Shown in pieces: positions 22,197 to 29,650 of a stretch of DNA of 32,218 nt. This stretch comes from Chloroflexota bacterium (GTDB lineage: Bacteria > Chloroflexota > Dehalococcoidia > DSTF01 > RBG-16-68-14): contig JADFKB010000020.1 of NCBI GenBank assembly GCA_022565155.1, forward strand, positions 1 to 32,218, written 5' to 3'. The notes under the pieces are model-generated. The model had not been told where the DNA came from, searched no databases, and worked only from the letters and a program-made list of their open reading frames with translations. A program made the translations under genes and the position numbers. Position 1 is the first letter of the stretch, and each line of letters begins with the position of its first letter.

Positions 22197-23006
22197 TTAG
22201 CAGCAGCCGGTAGCGCCGGGCTTGCGGGCGCTGATGTCCGCGCTCGCCCAGCCTTTGTCGTCTACCTTGCCCGGAATCTGGATCTGGATGTCCGTGAAGC
22301 CAGCGGCCTCCAGCTTCGACTTGCACTCGTCGATCTCGAGCGCGCCGGCGATGCAGCCAGCCCAGCTCGCCAGGTCGTCGCGCTCGGCCGCCGTCGGCGT
22401 GCGCGTCCAGACGATGTCGGAGACGCGCATGCGGCCGCCCGGCTTCAGTACGCGCATCGACTCGCGGAAGACGGCGTCTTTGTCCGGCGAGAGGTTGATC
22501 ACGCAGTTGGAGATGATCACGTCGAACGTGTCATCCGGCAGCGGCATCGACTCCATCTCGCCCTTGTGGAACTCGACGTTCTCCGCGCCCACCTTGGCCA
22601 GGTTTCGGCGCGCCAGCTCCAGCATGTCGTCGGTCATATCCAGGCCGGCGACGCGGCCCTGCGGCCCCACTTGCTGCGCTGCCAGGAAGCAATCGAGCCC
22701 GCTGCCGCTGCCCAGGTCGAGCACGGATTCGCCCGGCGTCAGTTCGGCGATCGCCGTCGGGTTGCCGCAGCCGAGCGACAGCTCCTGCGCCTCCTGGGGT
22801 AGGGAGCCCAGCTCTTCCGCCGAGTAGAGCTTGTCCGCCCAGGACGAGGTTTCCGTCGCCGGCGCCTCTTCCGGGCCGCAACACGAGCTATCCGAGGCGG
22901 CCGAGAGCGGGATCGTCTCCTCCGCCTTCTGTAGTTGCCCGCGCGCGTGCGCGCCGTAGCGCTCCTGCACCGCACCTTTGATCTCTTCCGCTGTTCGCTG
23001 AGTCAT
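22197..23006 (-). CDS. arsM: Arsenite S-adenosylmethionine methyltransferase
   Basis: A 269-residue Rossmann methyltransferase. The SAM site is VLDLGSGSGLDCFLAAQQVG. The arsenic-binding cysteines of ArsM are all in place: Cys80 in LSLGCGNP, Cys168 in ISNCVINL and Cys218 in WAGCIAGAL. An extra vicinal pair, Cys42-Cys43 (SSCCGPE), sits near the N-terminus and another, Cys268-Cys269, ends the protein; such pairs are common in ArsM and may pass As(III) to the site. It converts As(III) to methylated arsenicals in the cytoplasm. The start overlaps the stop of the PadR gene (ATGA), so both are translated together and controlled by the promoter at 23445-23473. The 30-bp palindrome follows. Confidence 0.93.
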   Translation of the reverse strand: MTQRTAEEIKGAVQERYGAHARGQLQKAEETIPLSAASDSSCCGPEEAPATETSSWADKLYSAEELGSLPQEAQELSLGCGNPTAIAELTPGESVLDLGSGSGLDCFLAAQQVGPQGRVAGLDMTDDMLELARRNLAKVGAENVEFHKGEMESMPLPDDTFDVIISNCVINLSPDKDAVFRESMRVLKPGGRMRVSDIVWTRTPTAAERDDLASWAGCIAGALEIDECKSKLEAAGFTDIQIQIPGKVDDKGWASADISARKPGATGCC

Positions 23007-23404
23007 GCCAGTATCTTCTCCTTCTCTTGCGCTGACGGTTCCAGCCTCAGGCCCGCCTCTACTCCGTTACGGATCGCCGGCAGCACCGCGTTCCAGACCT
23101 CGGCCGCAGCCCGGTAGGCGTCGCGCCCCCGATCCGTTAGCTCACACACCTTGCGTATGCGCCGGCCCTGCGACTCCGTCCGGCAGACGATATACCCGCC
23201 CTCGCTCAGCTCCTTGATCGTTGGGTAGATCATCGCATCGGTCGGCTCGCAGCAGCCGTCGCAGGCCAGCGTGACGGCGCGGGCCAGATCGTAGCCGTGG
23301 CGCGGCTGCTCGTGCAGCGCCGCCAGCACCAGAAAGCGCCCCATGCCGCGACTGGCCAGCATGCGCCAGTAGCTCTTGTCTGTCAGGTCTTTCGTCGTCG
23401 CCAT
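23003..23404 (-). CDS. PadR-family transcriptional regulator with CDGCC motif, probable arsenic sensor
   Basis: A 133-residue winged-helix protein. The ATG at 23404 follows GGAGG; an upstream in-frame start at 23446 lies ahead of the predicted transcription start and is rejected. The DNA-binding part reads GMGRFLVLAALHEQPRHGYD, then a wing MIYPTIKELSEGGYI and VCELTDRGRDAYR, all typical of PadR. Between helices it carries CDGCCEPTDA (Cys48, Cys51, Cys52), with further Cys74 and Cys87. A three-thiol site could bind As(III), by analogy with ArsR-type sensors; this is inference. The gene overlaps arsM by four bases, and its own promoter holds three 15-bp iterons, so autoregulation and metalloid-induced release are likely. 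Confidence 0.85.
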   Translation of the reverse strand: MATTKDLTDKSYWRMLASRGMGRFLVLAALHEQPRHGYDLARAVTLACDGCCEPTDAMIYPTIKELSEGGYIVCRTESQGRRIRKVCELTDRGRDAYRAAAEVWNAVLPAIRNGVEAGLRLEPSAQEKEKILA

Positions 23405-23447
23405 ACCTATGCCTCCAATACCTCTGTGACATATACCTATGCACACT
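23403..23447. promoter_or_regulatory. Three tandem 15-bp iterons (probable PadR operator)
   Basis: ATACCTATG, ATACCTCTG and ATACCTATG begin at 23403, 23418 and 23433, exactly 15 bases apart; ATACCT-TG is the shared core. They cover the stretch from the -10 element through the leader to the PadR start codon. Placement over the start of transcription fits repressor binding. The regulator encoded next is the natural candidate. Direct rather than inverted repeats are unusual for PadR. Confidence 0.7.
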
Positions 23448-23473
23448 ATATATCAGGTAACGGCGCTAGTCAA
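23445..23473 (-). promoter_or_regulatory. Strong sigma-70-type promoter for padR-arsM
   Basis: Reading the minus strand, TTGACT (23473-23468) is followed by a 17-base spacer and TATAGT (23450-23445), each a 5/6 match. Transcription should begin near 23438, giving a leader of about 34 bases before the ATG at 23404. The iterons overlap its downstream half. Confidence 0.8.
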
Positions 23474-23594
23474 GGCCTGCGTCAGGGTCCAAGCGAAAGC
23501 CCGGCGTGCTTCAGCGTGTCAGCTAAAGCCCGAGGGTTTATCTAACGCGCAGGTACCGGCTATGTGTGGCACATGGCGGCATGAGGAATGCGGG

Positions 23595-25751
23595 TTACGG
23601 GCTCTCCGAATTGGCCAGCAGCAGGTCCGTGCGGTGGCCGTGCTTTTTCAGGAAGCGATAGTAGTTGCGCTTGCTCAGGCGGTCGCGCTCCTGCGGCGGC
23701 GTGCGCTCCCAGTCGCTATGGGGATGCCGGCGCAGCGGCAGGTTGGGGACGATACGGTTGCGATACCCGCGCTCGCGGACGGCGAGACTGTAGTCGAGAT
23801 CGAGGTGGCGATAGAATCGGAACTTCTCGTCCATCATCCCTACCTCGCGCACCCGCTCGCGGCGGAAGGCCATGAGATAGCCCTCCACGGCGTCGACTTC
23901 CGGGCCGGCCGCATCGTGGAAGTCGCGCAGATCGTCGCTGTTGACCCCGAACGCGCCGACGATGCCTGTCGTGCCGTTCTCCAGGGCCTCGGCTAGAGGC
24001 GAGAGGAGATCGCCCGTCGGCTCCACGCTGGTATCGAGCAGCAGCACGTAGCGGCCACGGGCGCTTCGCAGGCCGCAGTTGCGGGCGGCGCCGGTTCCCA
24101 TGTTGTGATCGCTGAAGATCGCGCGCACCCGTTCGTCCCGCGCTGCCAGCTCGCGCAACCAATCGGCGGTGCCGTCCGAAGAGCCGTTATCGACGACGAT
24201 CAGTTCGATGCGATGGCCGGTGTCGTGCCGGAGAACAGCGTCCGCGCAGCGGCGCAAGCCCTCCAGATCGTCCCGGCCGGTGAGGATCAGGCTGAAGTCA
24301 CATGCGTCCGGCTCGTCCAGGCAGGAAGGCACTTCCTGCGAGGAGTGCACGGCATCGACTCCCATCAGCGGGGCCGCGACGAGTGGCGTCACGACGGTAT
24401 CTCTTCCGGCATCGCGAACGTGGAAACCTGCTTCGGCGATGCGCTGGCGCAACTCGTCCGCCTTGGCAAACTCGGCGCGAGAACGCAGCTTCCGCCGTTC
24501 GTCTACCATCGACTGCACCGCGTCCGGCACAGAGGTCGGGGCAAGCAGGTCGAGCCCCAGCACGTCATCGAACGCACGGAGCAGCCGCGCCTTGACGACA
24601 TCCGGCACCGAAGAGCGAACCAACCCCCAGACAGCCGATAGCGCTCGCGGCAGATGCAGATCGTCTAGCAACGCGCCCCAGAACGCGGCTTCCCATTCCG
24701 AGCTGTCGTCCCCGTCGCCGTTGTTGGAGGACGCTACCGCCTGGTGCGCCGCCTGTCGCAGACGGCTCAGCCCGGCCGAAGCGGCGCGCAGCGATTCGAA
24801 GGTGAAGTTGAGCCGCCGTCGATAGTGGACGGTGGCGCAGAGATAGCGGAATGCCAGCGGATCAAAGCCGCGTTCCTCTAGCTGCGAGAGCGTGTAGTCG
24901 TTGCCGGTGGACTTCGCCATCTTCAGCCCGTCCACCAGCAGGTGCTGGCCGTGAAGCCAGTACTCGACCACCTGATGGCCGAGCGCGCCTTCACTCTGGG
25001 CGATCTCGTCCTCGTGGTGCGGGAAGATGTTATCGACGCCGCCGGTGTGAATGTCGAACCGCGGGCCGAGAAGAGACGTGGACATCGCCGAGCACTCGAT
25101 GTGCCAGCCGGGGAAGCCATCGCCCCAGGGGCTAGGCCACTTCGCTATGCGCCCGGGTTCCGCCGACTTCCAGAGCGCGAAGTCGCGCGGATCCCGCTTC
25201 TTCGGGTCCAGCTCCACCCTAACGCCTTCCAGCAACGCCTCGCCCGTATTACCGGAGAGCTTTCCGTACGTCGGAAACCTTTCGACGCTGAAGTAGACAT
25301 CTCCTTCCACGACATACGCCAGCCCTTGATCCACCAACCGCTGTATCATCGCGATCATCTGATCGATGTAGTCGGTGGCGCGAGGGAAGTCGTGCGCCGG
25401 CTTGATATCGAGTGCCGCTTCGTCGCGCAGGAACGACTCGGTGTACTGCTGGGCGATCTGCTGAGGTGTCTTGCCGGCCGCCAGGGCCGCCGCGACCACT
25501 TTGTCTTCGCCGCGTTCCAGCAGCTCCTGGCGCATGTGGCCGACATCTGTGATGTTCTTGACGTGGTAAACGTCGTAGCCCTGCGCTTCGAGCACCCGCC
25601 GCAGCCAATCGGCGAGGAGATACGTGCGCAGGTTGCCAATATGGACGTCTCGATAGACTGTTGGGCCGCAGGAGTAGATGCGCGCCCGCTTCGCCTCTAG
25701 AGAGCCGAAGGGCTTCTTCTCGCGGGTTAGTGTGTCATAGAGCTGGAGCAC
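23595..25751 (-). CDS. cysS: Cysteinyl-tRNA synthetase fused to a GT2 glycosyltransferase
   Basis: A 718-residue protein. Residues 1-~465 are a full-length CysRS: Cys28 in YSCGPTVY, the HIGN form of HIGH at 37-40, WHIECSAMS with Cys220, FPHHEDEIAQSE with His245 and Glu249 (together the zinc ligands), KMAKS at 277-281, and the C-terminal helix DERRKLRSRAEFAKADELR. After a linker (~465-483), residues 484-~690 are a family 2 glycosyltransferase: CDFSLILTGRDDLEGLRRC, IELIVVDNGSSDGTADWL, NMGTGAARNCGLRSARGRYV, LLLDTSVEPTGD and MMDEKFRFYRHLDLDYSLAV. There is no stop or start between them. CysRS charges tRNA-Cys in the cytoplasm; GT2 enzymes add sugars from nucleotide sugars. Start is the GTG at 25751 with GGAGG upstream; MLQLYDTLTREKKPF matches CysRS N-termini. 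The fusion is unusual. Confidence 0.88.
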   Translation of the reverse strand: MLQLYDTLTREKKPFGSLEAKRARIYSCGPTVYRDVHIGNLRTYLLADWLRRVLEAQGYDVYHVKNITDVGHMRQELLERGEDKVVAAALAAGKTPQQIAQQYTESFLRDEAALDIKPAHDFPRATDYIDQMIAMIQRLVDQGLAYVVEGDVYFSVERFPTYGKLSGNTGEALLEGVRVELDPKKRDPRDFALWKSAEPGRIAKWPSPWGDGFPGWHIECSAMSTSLLGPRFDIHTGGVDNIFPHHEDEIAQSEGALGHQVVEYWLHGQHLLVDGLKMAKSTGNDYTLSQLEERGFDPLAFRYLCATVHYRRRLNFTFESLRAASAGLSRLRQAAHQAVASSNNGDGDDSSEWEAAFWGALLDDLHLPRALSAVWGLVRSSVPDVVKARLLRAFDDVLGLDLLAPTSVPDAVQSMVDERRKLRSRAEFAKADELRQRIAEAGFHVRDAGRDTVVTPLVAAPLMGVDAVHSSQEVPSCLDEPDACDFSLILTGRDDLEGLRRCADAVLRHDTGHRIELIVVDNGSSDGTADWLRELAARDERVRAIFSDHNMGTGAARNCGLRSARGRYVLLLDTSVEPTGDLLSPLAEALENGTTGIVGAFGVNSDDLRDFHDAAGPEVDAVEGYLMAFRRERVREVGMMDEKFRFYRHLDLDYSLAVRERGYRNRIVPNLPLRRHPHSDWERTPPQERDRLSKRNYYRFLKKHGHRTDLLLANSESP

Positions 25752-25769
25752 TCCCCACCTCCGTGCTCC
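25745..25769 (-). promoter_or_regulatory. Hairpin enclosing the cysS ribosome site and start codon
   Basis: GGAGCAC (minus strand, 25769-25763) pairs perfectly with GTGCTCC (25751-25745). The 11-base loop holds the GGAGG ribosome site, and the GTG start codon is the first three bases of the 3' arm. Folding would hide the start codon and tether the ribosome site, so translation of cysS may be regulated or damped. Seen in sequence; regulation is inference. Confidence 0.5.
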
Positions 25770-25830
25770 TCCTGGTGGTACGGTGCGGCCTCGACTCTGC
25801 CGGGCGCACGGCCCGACACTACTGGAAGTG

Positions 25831-26040
25831 TCAGCCGGATTCGCCCTTCCAGCCGATCTCGACGCTGTCGCCGCGAACGAGGATGGGAACCGTGATTCCC
25901 AGCTGTGAGGCTTCTTCGAGCCACTGCGGGTTATCGTCGACTACCCGCTCCTCGAAATCGACGCCGTCCGCCGTGAGATCAGCGCGCGCCTGCTCGCAGG
26001 TCGGGCAGGTGCTGAGGGTGTACATGATCAGGTCGGCCAT
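25831..26040 (-). CDS. Glutaredoxin/thioredoxin-like small redox protein
   Basis: A 69-residue protein from the ATG at 26040; a longer in-frame extension to 26175 covers a terminator hairpin and is not used. It has the glutaredoxin start MADLIMYTLSTCPTCEQA with the active pair Cys12-Cys15 and a cis-Pro region at ITVPILVRGD, with the final segment VEIGWKGE in place of the usual GFD. It likely reduces disulfides or mixed thiols in the cytoplasm; NrdH-like function is possible. It is 79 bases upstream of cysS on the same strand. AAGGG precedes the start. Confidence 0.82.
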   Translation of the reverse strand: MADLIMYTLSTCPTCEQARADLTADGVDFEERVVDDNPQWLEEASQLGITVPILVRGDSVEIGWKGESG

Positions 26041-26142
26041 CGCTGAACCCTTCGCGGATGATACCTGGCTGTGCTGTGCATTGTAGCACCTTACCTGCCG
26101 ATAGCGGACCGCAGCGCCTGAATCGCCGGCAGGGGAAACTAA

Positions 26143-26170
26143 GAGGACGCCGCGCATGGGCGGCGTCCTC
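26143..26170 (-). terminator. Intrinsic terminator after the His-rich membrane protein gene
   Basis: An 11-bp perfect stem (GAGGACGCCGC at 26143-26153 with GCGGCGTCCTC at 26160-26170) and a 6-base loop. On the minus strand it begins 25 bases past the stop at 26196 and is followed by TTAGTTT, a short T-rich run. Confidence 0.8.
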
Positions 26171-26195
26171 GGCATCGTATTGCGTGAACGAGCGT

Positions 26196-27269
26196 CTAAC
26201 TATCGTCCGGAAGGCCGCCGAGGGGCACGCCCTGCACGCTTTCGCCCTGCTTCTCGAACAGCTCCTGGTTCAGGTAGGTGAAGACGCCATCGGAGTTGTC
26301 GGCGTTTTCCGGCCAGACCCAGACGTGCATCATCCAGCGCAGATCGCCCATCCATCTGCCGCTATCCGCCAGGCAACCCGTTTCGGTGTTGTTCTCGGAG
26401 ATGATGCCGGCGCGAGTGCAGAGCCCGTGGTGCTCATGCCAGAGATCCAGGTTGCCTGCGAAGCCCACCGGCGGAATCGTCGCGCTGACGCCCGGCGCGG
26501 CTCCCGGCGGGATCAGATACCACACGCCGACCAGGTTCCAGTCCGACTCCTCGTCTCCGCCCAGCTTGCTGAAGAGCAGGCCTTCCGGCTTGCCGGCATC
26601 GAAGACGCCGTCGCTGAGGTTATCGATGCTGATGTAGTGGGCGCCCATGAACGGCACGTCGTTCGTGGTCTTGTAAAAGCCGTTGGCCTCCGCCTTCTCT
26701 ACGGTGCTGTTTTCTTCGGCGTATGCGCGGGCGGCCGCGAGCTGGCCCTGGAGGGGAATTATCTCCGAAGGCAGTAGCGTGCCGCCGGGTACGCTGCTCA
26801 GGAGCGTTGCCGCGTCCATCGACATAAACTCTTCGAATGCCGGGTGCTGGCCCACGTCGTGCGCGTAGCCGGGCGGCTGGATTTCATTGTTGGATACCTG
26901 GCTGGCGAGGGCGGCGCCTTCTGCAGACACGTCCAGCCCGACGATCGCATCCGTGCCCGATATGCCGGCGTTGCTTGCGCCACCGGCGTACGTCACGATG
27001 ACGAGCGCGACGGCGCCCATGCCGATGACTACCACCGATACGGCGGCGAGTGAAAACCGCCTGCCGTCGGCCCAGCCGCGGGCAGTGCCGAGCAGCACCG
27101 CGGCCGCGACAACGGTCGCGGCCAGCCCGGCTGCCGCCGTCGCCTGCGTCCAGGTGTCATCGCCACCCAGCCAGGCGCCGAGCGCGACCGTCGCGACGAT
27201 GAGGATCGCTGCGGCGGCGAGCATGATGACGGGGACGATGTGGCTCTTTGACGCGACGGCGCTGCCCAT
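26196..27269 (-). CDS. Membrane protein with three N-terminal helices and a large His/Trp-rich external domain
   Basis: Start at the ATG at 27269, which has GGAG 8 bases upstream; the GTG three codons earlier overlaps that ribosome site. The 357-residue protein has three transmembrane helices (about residues 10-35, 43-62 and 75-95), then ~260 soluble residues probably outside. That part has potential metal ligands: GAHYISIDN, DLWHEHHGLCTRAG, TGCLADSGRWMGDL and RWMMHVWVWPENADNSDGVF. I do not recognise a named family. It has its own promoter (27315-27342), is divergent from the CopC-CopD gene and is followed by a terminator, so it is a single-gene unit. A link to copper is suggested only by its neighbour and the His/Cys cluster. 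Confidence 0.75.
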   Translation of the reverse strand: MGSAVASKSHIVPVIMLAAAAILIVATVALGAWLGGDDTWTQATAAAGLAATVVAAAVLLGTARGWADGRRFSLAAVSVVVIGMGAVALVIVTYAGGASNAGISGTDAIVGLDVSAEGAALASQVSNNEIQPPGYAHDVGQHPAFEEFMSMDAATLLSSVPGGTLLPSEIIPLQGQLAAARAYAEENSTVEKAEANGFYKTTNDVPFMGAHYISIDNLSDGVFDAGKPEGLLFSKLGGDEESDWNLVGVWYLIPPGAAPGVSATIPPVGFAGNLDLWHEHHGLCTRAGIISENNTETGCLADSGRWMGDLRWMMHVWVWPENADNSDGVFTYLNQELFEKQGESVQGVPLGGLPDDS

Positions 27270-27314
27270 GGTATACACTCCAAGCGAACAAACGGGGCTC
27301 GTTAAACCAACCTA

Positions 27315-27342
27315 ATCATACTCTAAATGCCGATCCTGTCAA
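27315..27342 (-). promoter_or_regulatory. Sigma-70-type promoter for the His-rich membrane protein
   Basis: TTGACA (27342-27337, perfect) and TATGAT (27320-27315, 5/6) are separated by 16 bases on the minus strand. The start would be near 27308, giving a leader of about 40 bases to the ATG at 27269. It lies in the 94-base gap shared with the divergent CopC-CopD gene. Confidence 0.75.
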
Positions 27343-27363
27343 GACGCCTCGTCTTACGCCTCC

Positions 27364-29385
27364 ATGAAGAACGAAACGATCCTGCGCGCCATCGGAATCG
27401 CGGCGTTCTGCCTGCTGGCCGTGACAGCCGCTCTGCTGCTGCGCCCGGGCTCTACTGACGCCCACGGCGTCCAGGTAGAGTCCGACCCGGCGCCAAACTC
27501 CCAGCTTCAGGGCTCGCCGGAGATGATTACGATCAGCTTCAGCGAGCCGATAGAACCGTCCGTGAGCACGATTCAGCTCTGGAACCAGGCCGGCGAGGAA
27601 GTCCCGCTCGGGGAGCTGGAGTTCTTTGACGACCCAACGATGATGGCGATTCACCTGCCGGAGGAGCTGCCGTTCGCGATCTACACTGTCATCTGGCGCA
27701 ACCTTTCTACGATCGACGGCCACACCTGGTCCGGCTCGTTTCCCTTCACCGTTCTGGGCCCGCTGGGAATCGCGCCGACCGGCGGCGTCGCGCCGTCGCT
27801 GCAGCAGCTAGCCCAGCCGCCGTCCGATGCCCCATCGACTCTAGAGACGACGGCGCGCTGGGTGGTGCTGCTGGGTAGCGCGATCATGCTAGGCGGCGCG
27901 GCGTACGTCCTCGTCGTCGCCTCGCCGGCGGCACGGGTGCTCTCGGCGCAATCGAGCGAGACGCTGCGGGCACTCTCGCGAGACGTGCTCGTCATCACAT
28001 CCGCGATTGCGGCGTTTTTGGTGCTAGAAGGGAGCCTGCTCCAGATCGTCGTGCAGGCGGACCGGCTGGGAGGGCTGGGCCGCTTCGACGAGCTGCTCAC
28101 CGATACGCGGGTGGGCCACTACATCATCGCGCGGCAGGGGCTCCTGCTTGTGGCGTTGCTGGCGACGGCGCTGGTCTGGCGCGCCGGCAGTAGCCGCGCC
28201 GCCGTCCCCGCCGCGCTTATGCTGTTGACGGCGTCGTTCGGCGTGCTGCTCACTCAGTCGCTCGTCAGCCACTCGGCGGCGAGCGACGGCGCGGTGCTGG
28301 CGACAACGATCGACGTGCTGCACCTGCTGGCCGCCTCGCTCTGGGTAGGCGGCCTGATCCACATCGGCCTCGCGATGCCGAGGTGGCTGGACGAGTTGAA
28401 GGGCGTGCCGCGTACGCTCTTCGCCGCCGAATCGTTCCGGCGTTTCTCCTTGCTCGCCGCGGGCTCCATCGTCGTCCTGATGGTGAGCGGCGTGCTGAGC
28501 GCGCTGATCCAGTTCACGGCCTGGGACCAGCTCTGGTCAACCAGCTACGGCTGGGCGCTCGTGAGCAAGATGGCGGTGATGCTGCCGCTGCTCGCCGTCG
28601 CTGGGCTGAACGCGTTCATCCTGGAACCCCGCATCGCAGAAGCGAGCCTGCAGATGGCGGGCGGTTCTATTGACAACGCTGGCGACAGCGCCGGCGCCGG
28701 CGTGAGCGGCGTGGCGGAGCGTCTGCAACGACTGCTCGCCACCACCGTGCGGCTGGAAGCCGTCTTGGCGATCGTCGTGCTGATCGCCGTCGCCGTCCTG
28801 ATCCAGTTGCAATCGCCGCGCTCCGACGCGGAGGCTGCGGACCAGGCGGCGACGCTGGCCGACCAGGCGCCGCCGCCAATCCAGCGAAACGACATCCGCA
28901 AGAACGCGGAGGTGGACGGGCTGATCATGTCCCTGATCATCGAACCGGGCCAGCTAGGCGAGAACAAGTTCGAGCTGGGCCTGGGGTCTGAGTTCGGGCC
29001 GATAGGCGAGGTGCTGGCCGGCGGCGTGCGGCTCGAGTTCGAGCACGCCGACGCAGGCGAGGGCGGTTCTCGCCTGGCGCTCCCGCTCTTCGGCAGCGCG
29101 AAGTTCGAGTCGTTGGGCAGCAATCTCAGCCTTCCGGGCGACTGGACGATCACCGCCAACGTCCAGCGACGCGGCGAGGACGACGTGCGAGCGACGTGGA
29201 CAGTGACGATCGATGCGCCGGAGGATGCCAACGCTGCGGCTATTGCCGGATCATCCGACACGCTCTGGCAGTGGCCGTTCCAGGGCGGCCGCTCGACCGG
29301 CGCGATCGCCGTGCTCGCGGCGGGCGGAATCGCCGCTATCGTCACCGGCGGCTGGCAGCTACGCCGCTTGCGGGCGGGAAGCTGA
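27364..29385 (+). CDS. CopC-CopD fusion copper protein (YcnJ-like)
   Basis: A 673-residue protein. A signal peptide (to about residue 33) is followed by a CopC domain (34-~132): the mature N-terminus would be His34 in AHGVQVESDPAP, and Asp118 and His120 in IDGHTWSGSFPF complete the usual Cu(II) site. A spacer leads to a CopD membrane domain (about 155-490) with eight or so helices, including LLAASLWVGGLIHIGLA, the typical CopD segment with His. The last ~150 residues (IRKNAEVDGLIMSLIIEPGQ onward) are an external beta domain like YtkA, ending with one helix and a basic tail. Such fusions bind or import copper. The gene is divergent from the His-rich membrane protein. It has no clear ribosome site. 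Confidence 0.88.
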   Translation: MKNETILRAIGIAAFCLLAVTAALLLRPGSTDAHGVQVESDPAPNSQLQGSPEMITISFSEPIEPSVSTIQLWNQAGEEVPLGELEFFDDPTMMAIHLPEELPFAIYTVIWRNLSTIDGHTWSGSFPFTVLGPLGIAPTGGVAPSLQQLAQPPSDAPSTLETTARWVVLLGSAIMLGGAAYVLVVASPAARVLSAQSSETLRALSRDVLVITSAIAAFLVLEGSLLQIVVQADRLGGLGRFDELLTDTRVGHYIIARQGLLLVALLATALVWRAGSSRAAVPAALMLLTASFGVLLTQSLVSHSAASDGAVLATTIDVLHLLAASLWVGGLIHIGLAMPRWLDELKGVPRTLFAAESFRRFSLLAAGSIVVLMVSGVLSALIQFTAWDQLWSTSYGWALVSKMAVMLPLLAVAGLNAFILEPRIAEASLQMAGGSIDNAGDSAGAGVSGVAERLQRLLATTVRLEAVLAIVVLIAVAVLIQLQSPRSDAEAADQAATLADQAPPPIQRNDIRKNAEVDGLIMSLIIEPGQLGENKFELGLGSEFGPIGEVLAGGVRLEFEHADAGEGGSRLALPLFGSAKFESLGSNLSLPGDWTITANVQRRGEDDVRATWTVTIDAPEDANAAAIAGSSDTLWQWPFQGGRSTGAIAVLAAGGIAAIVTGGWQLRRLRAGS

Positions 29386-29447
29386 GCGCCCCAGGCGTTT
29401 TCATTCGTGGACCCGCCGTTAGCGGTAAGCTGAGCAGATACAACACT

Positions 29448-29635
29448 GCGGACTGAAGTCCGCGGCATGGAATCCATCCGCGAAGGCCACGCAAGCAGTA
29501 CGTAGGCGAGGGTCTTTAGACCCTCGCGGAGCCGCTGTCGGGGTCTGAAGACCCCGACCTACGGGGACGGGCGCCAACACAGCGGCGATGCCGGATACCG
29601 CAGGCATCTCTAGCGGCGGACCCGCCTTCGGCGGG
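29448..29635. repeat. Array of four palindromes between convergent genes
   Basis: The 265-base gap 29386-29650 holds four near-perfect hairpins: GCGGACT-GA-AGTCCGC (29448-29463), GCGAGGGTCT-TT-AGACCCTCGC (29506-29527), GTCGGGGTCT-GA-AGACCCCGAC (29537-29558) and CCCGCC-TTC-GGCGGG (29621-29635). The first three share the centre CT-NN-AG. They probably end transcription from both sides, and the shared core suggests a REP-like dispersed element. A relative with the same core and a similar tail is at 22117-22140. Confidence 0.75.
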
Positions 29636-29650
29636 AAGCGCCAAGCCTTC

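Noticed and set aside
23405-23446. N-terminal extension of the PadR protein
   Set aside because: It would begin at or upstream of the predicted transcription start, inside the promoter, and has no ribosome site; the ATG at 23404 has GGAGG.
26041-26175. N-terminal extension of the glutaredoxin-like protein
   Set aside because: It runs through the terminator hairpin of the upstream gene and does not resemble the family; the ATG at 26040 gives a normal glutaredoxin start.
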